Source: Anaerolineaceae bacterium
Lineage (GTDB): Bacteria; Chloroflexota; Anaerolineae; Anaerolineales; Villigracilaceae
Length of the DNA: 5,385 nt
Direction of reading: 5' to 3'
NCBI GenBank assembly: GCA_009885445.1
Contig: VFKQ01000063.1
Span: 1-5,385, forward strand
Each line of letters opens with the position of its first letter. Position 1 is the stretch's first letter. Under the pieces are notes generated by a model. The model ran no database searches. It saw only the letters and a program-made list of their open reading frames with translations, and was not told where the DNA came from. A program made the position numbers and the translations under genes. This document shows positions 5,035 to 5,385 of this stretch, in pieces.

Positions 5035-5094
5035 CGGGCGGGGGATAAGTCGCTGTACCTGTTCTACCCGAGACGGCTTTCGATTAACCTGTGA

Positions 5095-5100
5095 TATAAA
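5095..5100 (+). promoter_or_regulatory. -10 box (TATAAA) of the DUF2652 gene, probably leaderless
   Basis: TATAAA ends 7 bases before the ATG at 5108, and the bases between (TCGCGGC) hold no Shine-Dalgarno sequence. The arrangement matches that of the glycosyltransferase gene. No convincing -35 box is seen. Confidence 0.5.
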
Positions 5101-5107
5101 TCGCGGC

Positions 5108-5385
5108 ATGACCCAACAAGGCTTCTTGATTATTTCTGATATTACCGGCTATTCCAAGTACGTCAACGAGTCGGAACTCGAACACGCCCGCGACAGCCTG
5201 ACCGCTCTGTTGAATCTATTGATTCAGCACACACAGTCTCCTTTGGTTATATCCAAGTTGGAAGGCGACGCTGTTTTTTCGTATGCGCCAGCAGGCGGTT
5301 TTTTGCAGGGACAAAGCCTGCTGGATATGATCGAAACCACATATGCGTCCTTCCGCAAGGCGCTGGAACTGATGGTGCTCAATAC
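5108..5385 (+). CDS. DUF2652 protein with class III cyclase-like fold (3' end outside the window)
   Basis: The first 92 codons are present and the frame is open at the window end. The N-terminus MTQQGFLIISDITGYSKYVNE resembles the start of class III adenylate/guanylate cyclase domains, with Asp11 in the D-I-x-G-Y position of the first metal-binding aspartate. ISKLEGDAVFSYA (48-60) supplies the second, Asp54, in a GDA context. LLDMIETTYASFRKAL (71-86) matches what I recall of DUF2652 proteins, which share the cyclase fold but lack proof of making a cyclic nucleotide. Whether the substrate-specifying residues exist cannot be judged, as that part lies beyond the window. No upstream partner is on this strand other than the transposase, so it is probably the first gene of its transcript. 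A TATAAA 7 bases before the ATG and the absence of a ribosome site suggest leaderless translation. Confidence 0.75.
   Translation, partial: MTQQGFLIISDITGYSKYVNESELEHARDSLTALLNLLIQHTQSPLVISKLEGDAVFSYAPAGGFLQGQSLLDMIETTYASFRKALELMVLN

Overview
The window looks like a piece of a bacterial chromosome, most likely from Chloroflexota (an Anaerolineae-like genome). This is an inference from three things: a 16S rRNA methyltransferase carrying an APPQ motif in place of (D/N)PPY, a DUF2652 cyclase-like protein, and many short palindromic and tandem repeats of a kind I associate with that phylum. No ribosomal RNA or other decisive taxonomic marker is present.

Left part (1-3533, minus strand), in transcription order: a GT-C type membrane glycosyltransferase (3533-1935), rsmD (1934-1371, whose ATG directly follows the stop of the glycosyltransferase gene), a MITE-like inverted repeat (1297-1354), a MoaD-like sulfur carrier ending in Gly-Gly (1261-1010), and a threonine-synthase-like PLP enzyme (from 1001, running off the window start). 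The last gene is open to the window edge and is nearly complete. The moaD-like and thrC-like genes are 8 bases apart and probably cotranslated. The glycosyltransferase gene contains three separate 7-bp-period tandem repeats. A change in copy number at any of them would shift the frame, so this is the most interesting signal in the window.

Middle (about 3581-4872): a complete insertion sequence of about 1.29 kb. It encodes one integrase-type DD(35)E transposase on the plus strand. Each end carries two copies of a TGCATCA...AAAATGTCAC module set 35 bp apart, in inverted orientation. A 9-bp hairpin overlaps the ribosome binding site of the transposase. The element lies directly upstream of the glycosyltransferase promoter. 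I found no convincing target duplication.

Right part (4873-5385): a 235-bp intergenic stretch packed with hairpins (a terminator-like stem, two larger palindromes and a CTGAGCCTGTCGAAG element), then the start of a DUF2652 cyclase-like gene on the plus strand, cut by the window end. Both this gene and the glycosyltransferase gene have a good -10 box only 7-8 bases before the ATG and no Shine-Dalgarno sequence, which suggests leaderless mRNAs.
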